Source: Glomus cerebriforme (Eukaryota; Glomeromycota; Glomeromycetes; Glomerales; Glomeraceae). From it: a DNA stretch of 22,968 nt. Shown here in pieces: positions 18,580-22,968 of the stretch. Positions within the stretch are counted from its first letter, which is position 1, and each line of letters starts with the position of its first letter. Under the pieces are notes generated by a model. That model did no database searches and was not told the DNA's origin. It was given only the letters and a program-made list of their open reading frames with translations. The stretch lies in the NCBI GenBank assembly GCA_003550305.1, contig QKYT01000050.1, positions 289,277-312,244 on the forward strand. The letters run 5' to 3'. Both the position numbers and the translations under genes were made by a program.

Positions 18580-18745
18580 ACAATTAGATTCAAATCGGTT
18601 CAGTTTTAATTAGTTTCAGTTCAGTTCAATTTTAGATTAATTAGATTCAGATCAGTTTAATTTCAGTTCAGTCAAATCTGGATCAGTTTCAGATCAGATT
18701 CAGATCAGATTAGATTTAAATCAAATCTGATCTGAACTGATCTAT
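18580..18745. repeat. GATCTGA / TCAGATC degenerate palindromic repeat, right block
   Basis: Repeats of gtttcagttcagtt, gattcagatcag and aaatctgatctgaac. Same motif family as 17950-18122. Confidence 0.65.
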
Positions 18746-18909
18746 TCAAAATACTAATCATGTATACATTACTTTTTGTAACGCTAAAGAAAAATTTTTT
18801 ATTAATATATGCAAAAACAAATACAAAATCAGGATGTAATCTATAATATATGATGAATTTTCTATACTAATTATTATATATAATTATTCTTTTTCAAAAT
18901 ACCTTTAAC

Positions 18910-19963
18910 CTATTGCTTCTTCATCCTTGGCTCTTTCTCTACATCCACCCTATTCTTTAATAATCCTACGATAAACTTCATTACTCATTTTACATTCTTA
19001 TGCAACTCTTTTTCTTTCTCTGAACCTTTTTTCAATGCAGACTCACTGAACTGTATATTGAGTAGATTTTTACTTGTACATAAAATACTATCTAAGGCAA
19101 ATAAAATAAAATACCATTCATGGCTGTTGTAACAATCCCATAAATATAGTTGTAATTATTCCCAAATGCTTCGCCTAACTTATGTTTTTTCTTATTCTTA
19201 TTTACCTGTAATACAATTTCGCATTGGATTAAATTCTAAGCAAAATCCATAACCACTTGATGTAGCTTTTCTTTCATGATACAAATAAGTTCCTTGAGAG
19301 CTTTAATTGTATAATTAATTTGACTTCGAGCTGAGGTGTCAAAGTAAGCTCTTTTTTGGTGAAGTGTGGAGAAATACTCACAATGCAATACTTCATTACT
19401 ATTGGTAAGCATAGTCTCCATATTTTTCAATTTGCGCTTTATTTCCTTTATACATTATTGCAACTCTTCATCTTCATCTTCAAGTGGATAAGTTGCTTAG
19501 AATTTGAGTGGAAAAAAGTTGTCTTAAATGTATACTAAATGTTAAGAAAAACTGTATTAAAAACTTATTCAGTAGAAATTGACAGATCATGCCTATACTA
19601 TTACCATCTATATCATACTTTTTTAACATCTCCTTCAAACTTCTGTATGAAGAGAAGGCCTTCAACTTTTTATCCTTACACTTCTTAGCAAAGACAGCAA
19701 TATTTAATGCAGGTCTCAAACTTAATCCAATACTTTGAAGCTTTTCTTCAGTTATATTGATAAAGGCATGACCATTAACCTTTTCTTTGCGAATTATTTC
19801 TAAGTTGTCATCATCAAGACCCAAGTCTTTTTCCCTACACAAGAAATCTATAAGCTTAGTCACGTCATATTTTTTTTATTTCTTCCACCAGCTTGACTAT
19901 CTCATTTCTAGCAACAGAAGTAGAGGTAAAAGCTGGAGTATAAGGTGTACTAGTTTCAGATAT
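18910..19963 (-). pseudogene. SAM-REase paralog, copy 2: start lost, frameshift, stops, no intron
   Basis: The start position holds ATA (19961-19963) where copy 1 has ATG; the reading then gives SETSTPYTPAF, ARNEIVKLVEEIKK. A one-base surplus in an A-run near 19867 shifts the frame. From 19863: KLIDFLCREKDLGLDDDN, EKVNGHAFINITEEKL, FAKKCKDKKLKAFSSYR, KKYDIDGNS, then the homology is lost for a while. It resumes at about 19460 with IKRKLKNME, SQINYTIK directly joined to ALKELIC, and DFA followed by TAG; then NKNKKK, NYNYIYGIVTT, QFSESALKK and IVGLLKNR, with a final stop at 18910. The Asp of copy-1 VDYA is Asn here (INYT) and the E of TEDK is Lys (KEK), each a single G-to-A change. It is a dead paralog; the domains are those of copy 1. 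Confidence 0.7.
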
Positions 19964-20092
19964 AGTGTTATGTTTTTATAGTGAAAATAGGCTCAGATAA
20001 AAAATAGTATTACGTTCTGGAGTGAGATAAAAAATTATTTCTGGGAATTAAATATATGAATTTATGTTATACAGATAGGTCAGGTGATTTGA
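19964..20092 (-). promoter_or_regulatory. Promoter of the copy-2 SAM-REase paralog
   Basis: From upstream: aaatcacctg, ataacataaa, cagaaataattttttatct, cactccagaacgtaata, tgagcc, cactataaaaacataacact, then the lost start. Nearly every block corresponds to 6116-6244 (+), and this stretch is better conserved than much of the dead coding region. Confidence 0.6.
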
Positions 20093-20154
20093 TCCTAGAA
20101 GGATCTTTTTACCATTGCATAATTACATATGACTTTTAACAAGGATACTTTATT

Positions 20155-20489
20155 ATTTATGAAATAAAAATAATATTTGCAAATTATATCACTATTACAT
20201 AATATGAATAGAAGTTCCTTAAGTTTTATGAGAATATGAATTTGATCATAAACAAGAGGCTTATCAAAATACTTAAGATCTCTTCTGCTGATTTCATGAG
20301 TTTATTTTCCATAGGATTATTCACGTATAGGCTGAAGTTGAAGGAGAGAGCTTGGTAACCTTGATTTGCTAAAAGAGTTTTAATGGCAAATTTGAGAATA
20401 GTGACTTTATCTTCCTTGTGAGGTGAAATTATAAAAGTTTTTTCATCCTATCCATCTTTGAGGCAATACTTAAGATTTATAATACTCAT
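20155..20489 (-). pseudogene. Crinkler (CRN)-type header domain, copy 2
   Basis: ATG at 20489 (minus) opens MSIINLKYCLKDG, then TAG (20450-20448), then DEKTFIISPHKEDKVTILKF, LSFNFSLYVNNP and MKSAEEI in the same frame. Near 20280 the signal moves to another frame: KYFDKPL, then YDQIHILIK, the closing beta-strand of CRN headers. It then runs into non-conserved sequence and AATAAAGTAT. Same header-only extent as 5717-6031. One nonsense codon and one frameshift make it a pseudogene. A plus-strand ORF over 20458-20784 is only a shadow of this and of the leader. Confidence 0.6.
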
Positions 20490-20884
20490 TTTTTCGTTTT
20501 TCTACATAAATACAAGGCTCATAGTGAGAAAAAAAACTCACACCCAAGCATACACAACCTCTAGCATATACATACCTTATTTTTTCATTATTTTTTATGG
20601 GAATATTTTTGCTGGAAAGTTGGCTGAACTTCTACATATTCCCACATGCTTTATATCTTGCTGGGAAAAAGATGAGATAAAGAGGAATTTTCTAACCTTT
20701 TCACATGGAGATATACCCTGTAAGACGCGGAATTACAAAGTCCTCAGTATTCATAACAGGCATCACTATTTACTTATGAGGTAGGTTCTGTACTGTGATC
20801 AGACATTCATTTTTTTGTAAAATTATTCTCTATTGTTTGATCTGCTTATTTTTGTCACATGCATTGTGGCTCAGCAAAAAGAAC

Positions 20885-21060
20885 GGTCTATATATTTAAA
20901 ATATTTTTTCAATACAAGTTACACTGTTATATACAAAATAAGAAGGGAAATTTTATTTGAAAAAAATAATTTGAGAATTAACAGGACAAATGAGTCTTAA
21001 TTTCTTATAATAAAAATTGCTATTTTCTGAAGAATAAAAGAATGAAAATTAACGAATCTT
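20885..21060. other. Spacer between the cassette and the 340-aa gene
   Basis: A/T-rich sequence. It receives the 3' end of the minus-strand 340-aa gene and has no coding signal. Confidence 0.4.
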
Positions 21061-21068
21061 TAATATGA

Positions 21069-21074
21069 TTTATT
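21069..21074 (-). terminator. Poly(A) signal AATAAA of the 340-aa gene
   Basis: TTTATT on the + strand (AATAAA on minus) lies one base past the stop codon at 21076-21078. It is unusually close to the stop, so the used signal could be another one further downstream. Confidence 0.3.
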
Positions 21075-21075
21075 T

Positions 21076-22098
21076 TTAAAACGTGATCTTTTCCAATTCT
21101 CCTAGAATTGTTCTCGCCTTTTCTCTAACTTTTTCGAAATCGAGTTCGTAATCGTCTTCTGGAGTAATTTCATCCCTTCCTTCGAAGGACAATGGAATAT
21201 AACTTTCGGCAAGTCCGAAAAATTCTGCAATTTTAAAATATATTTTTTCGCCATAGGTATTTTTATCCTTACGATGGATTTTAAAGTATTCTTGAATTAA
21301 ATCTTCACGTTCACCTTCAGAATTGGCAATTTGTTCGAGTATGTCTTCGTACATTAAAAGTATAGTCGCCTTTAATCTGTATGGTGGGGTGGTAACAAAT
21401 ATGTATTGATCATCGTCGAGTACCCATCCGGACCATAAGAAATAATCTTTCTCCCCTCCACGATAAATTATAAGACATTGGTGCGTTGTGTGATCAACTA
21501 CAAAGTACGCACCTCGATTTTTGTATTTGCCAAGGTAAACATTAACATCATTTGTATTTCTGTCAGTAAATTCTTGAAGGGTTTCTAGAAGTTTTTTACG
21601 ATTTTGACTATTCCAGTTGTCACCTTGATCGAATCCCCAGCCAGTTTTGTGACGATCAAATAAGTATTGCAACCCTTTTTCGACATAATGTACACGAGAC
21701 TTGTCAAAATGTGCAAAATCTGGGTTGAGTACATTCGCGTGTGCATAAGTTTTATACACGTTACGAGATTCGTATGTGTTTAACCTGATTTGATTTTGAC
21801 CAGATACGGTTCCAATCCAATAAGAACCAGTAAAAGAATATCGACCATCGGTTAAAGTTTCACGACGGCTATGGTTGGCGATATAAAACCAATGTCCATT
21901 GAGCCAATTCGTATTTTCTTTACTATTATTCTCATACAGTCCGATCCAGTCCCATGTTGATGGCGTAATAATGGACCATTCAAATTCGAGACGTCCTGAC
22001 TTTATAACGCACTTTAAGTAACAAATATCTCTTACTTCTGATTCATTCATAATTCTTTGGACATGAATGTTTTGATTGTTTTGTTGATCTTCACCCAT
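21076..22098 (-). CDS. Intact 340-aa protein: DWIGLY-type region + colicin-D-like C-terminal half
   Basis: Uninterrupted from ATG 22098 to TAA 21076, no intron; the first ATG, preceded by a purine-rich leader and ATATATAT about 65-75 bp upstream. Residues about 25-120 look like an Ig-like beta-sandwich with LEFEWSIITPSTWDWIGLYE; the DWIGLY signature recalls SKICH-type domains (SKIP, CALCOCO). Residues about 130-250 carry YLFDRHKTGWGF, NWNSQNRKKLLETL, VNVYLGKYKNRGAYFVVDH, and LWSGWVLDDDQ. This order (His-rich start, N-x2-N helix, G-x-Y strand, then SGW-L-x3-Q) recalls the colicin-D-like tRNase toxin fold that also occurs in polymorphic toxins. The remaining 90 residues are acidic and helical (EREDLIQEYFKIHRK, DFEKVREKARTILGELEK). 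No signal peptide or membrane segment is seen. Domain calls are from motif memory and need profile checks; the intact frame beside so many dead genes suggests it is maintained. Confidence 0.75.
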   Translation of the reverse strand: MGEDQQNNQNIHVQRIMNESEVRDICYLKCVIKSGRLEFEWSIITPSTWDWIGLYENNSKENTNWLNGHWFYIANHSRRETLTDGRYSFTGSYWIGTVSGQNQIRLNTYESRNVYKTYAHANVLNPDFAHFDKSRVHYVEKGLQYLFDRHKTGWGFDQGDNWNSQNRKKLLETLQEFTDRNTNDVNVYLGKYKNRGAYFVVDHTTHQCLIIYRGGEKDYFLWSGWVLDDDQYIFVTTPPYRLKATILLMYEDILEQIANSEGEREDLIQEYFKIHRKDKNTYGEKIYFKIAEFFGLAESYIPLSFEGRDEITPEDDYELDFEKVREKARTILGELEKITF

Positions 22099-22200
22099 GA
22101 ACGTAATCCTTTGAAATAAAAGAAAATTTGTCGAGTAGAAGAAAGAAAATTTCTGTTTTCATTCATATATATATTGTCATTGGATTAGTAGTTTATTGAA
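22099..22200 (-). promoter_or_regulatory. Promoter region of the 340-aa gene
   Basis: An ATATATAT run at about 22164-22172, about 70 bp before the ATG, and a purine-rich gaaagaaaattt stretch. Typical placement for a TATA-like element; no conserved block shared with the cassette promoter was seen. Confidence 0.35.
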
Positions 22201-22600
22201 ACAATTAGATTGACATTATTGAAAAATGCAGGAGCTAGTGGCTTAGAAACATCTAAAAATAGATTTTTATTATACTGATCAAATCAAACAATTATGATAG
22301 ACTTATTCAAATTTTGACACATGAATGTCAACATACGAACAAAGTCAGTAATTATCAAGAACGAATTGCTTAGCCTTTTTTATATCTAGCTCCTAGTCCC
22401 CTTAAAATTTGTTCTTCCTTTTTTAAAGTTCGAGAGATAGTTGATTGATTTAATCCAAAGATTTACGTTTCAAGGGGTCGTCTAAAAGCATTTCCCCCTA
22501 CATACTACGCTAAATAGTAATTGTTTGACTATTCAATGATTCAATCAATCAAATGTCAAGTAACACCACGAAATGAATCTTCCCTAGCGTTACCCAAAAA
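22201..22600. other. Intergenic, no gene recognised
   Basis: Mixed composition, no convincing frame on either strand. Short repeated tcaat strings occur at 22530-22552. Confidence 0.4.
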
Positions 22601-22611
22601 AAAGTACTGGT

Positions 22612-22735
22612 CACGTGATCATAAAACCGGTGAATGTTTAATGATCTTCCCAACACTTTTTTCACCCCCACGTGACTTTGATTTGTGTTACACATACGTC
22701 ACATACTGTATATGTAGCCGAAACCTTTTCACGTG
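22612..22735. promoter_or_regulatory. Cluster of three CACGTG E-box/G-box motifs
   Basis: CACGTG at 22612-22617, 22669-22674 and 22730-22735, spaced 57 and 61 bp apart. Each is followed by a purine (CACGTGA). The palindromic hexamer is the classic bHLH/bZIP target. No gene start was identified downstream within the window. Confidence 0.45.
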
Positions 22736-22926
22736 ACTTTCGGCAAAATTTTCAAACTTAATTTAAGCCAAAATATGATGAAAATCAAACCTAAGATTTG
22801 GCCGAAACTATAAAATGAACTCTCAAGAGTTTCGGCTAAGTTCTAGTCATAGTTAAAGTTATTAATTATATTAAAATTTTGGAGATGCCAAAACCTCAAT
22901 CAGACTTCTGGGAGTTTCGGCTACAT
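22712..22926. mobile_element. Candidate MITE with ATGTAGCCGAAAC terminal inverted repeats
   Basis: atgtagccgaaac at 22712-22724 is matched exactly by its reverse complement gtttcggctacat at 22914-22926; similarity extends outward (catact and tatatg strings on the left, agtatatg on the right). Length is about 215 bp, without coding capacity. An internal inverted pair, ggccgaaac (22800) and gtttcggct (22831), adds a second stem. A target-site duplication is not certain. Confidence 0.5.
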
Positions 22927-22968
22927 GTTTAGTATATGATGATTTGTTTTGATTTTTTCGGTATTCAG

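Larger units (their letters stand above)
18910..20880 (-). repeat. Inverted segmental duplication, copy 2 (CRN header + SAM-REase cassette)
   Basis: Read on the minus strand, the landmark order is identical to copy 1: ctgagccacaatgcatgtg (20875), cctgttatgaatactgaggac (20763), tctccatgtgaaaagg (20710), gatataaagcatgt with gaagttcagccaacttt (20657-20612), CRN header, AATAAAGTAT (20154), promoter (20092-19964), SAM-REase gene. Base identity is moderate in the leader and promoter and low elsewhere. Copy 2 is more AT-rich and more decayed than copy 1. Confidence 0.75.

Noticed and set aside
20458..20784. 108-codon + ORF
   Set aside because: It is the antisense of the copy-2 CRN header start and leader blocks.
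1..22968. CRISPR arrays, bacterial-style ribosome binding sites or operons
   Set aside because: Introns, poly(A) signals and protein families show a eukaryotic genome; the repeats lack regular spacer structure.

Overview
The window looks like a nuclear genome segment of an arbuscular mycorrhizal fungus, most likely Rhizophagus or a close relative. The evidence is very AT-rich sequence with long A/T runs, GT-AG introns, AATAAA poly(A) signals, and protein families I associate with that lineage: Crinkler (CRN) header domains, SAM-domain proteins with an REase-like tail, RING-type zinc-finger proteins, F-box-type leucine-rich repeats, and FAR1/MULE and Myb/SANT transposon-like relics. No tRNA, rRNA or CRISPR array was found. 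Three single N calls (about 1732, 13038, 13607) show draft sequence, so some frameshifts could be assembly errors.

Layout. 1-3.1 kb is AT-rich sea with a Myb/SANT-like relic, simple repeats, and two minus-strand coding fragments (LRR; unknown). 3.2-8.8 kb is a more GC-balanced island on the + strand carrying four broken genes: a HIT-motif protein, a CRN header, a SAM + PD-(D/E)XK-like (REase) gene with a clear intron, and a RING-finger protein. 8.8-18.8 kb is AT-rich sea: two tandem members of a small protein family with TQT motifs, a 2.6-kb long inverted repeat packed with ~120-bp units, an unknown basic ORF, a FAR1/MULE relic, and several tandem or inverted repeat blocks. 18.9-20.9 kb, on the minus strand, is a second and more decayed copy of the CRN-header/SAM-REase cassette. 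21.1-22.1 kb (minus) holds the only clearly intact gene, a 340-aa protein with a DWIGLY-type beta-sandwich-like region and a colicin-D-like C-terminal half. 22.6-22.94 kb has clustered CACGTG sites and a small candidate MITE.

The main result is an inverted segmental duplication about 12-13 kb apart (about 5187-7285 + and 18910-20880 -). It contains leader blocks, a CRN header gene and a SAM-REase gene with its promoter. Part of the leader occurs a third time (2270-2520, -), and the promoter occurs a third time (4978-5062, +). The two cassette copies differ by exactly one intron. Decay also differs by compartment: genes in the GC-balanced island are broken mostly by small frameshifts, while relics in the AT sea keep long frames but carry many in-frame stops that C-to-T or G-to-A changes would explain. 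If the families behave as in other eukaryotes, the cassette encodes secreted or nuclear effector-type proteins (ubiquitin-like CRN header, nuclease-fold tail).
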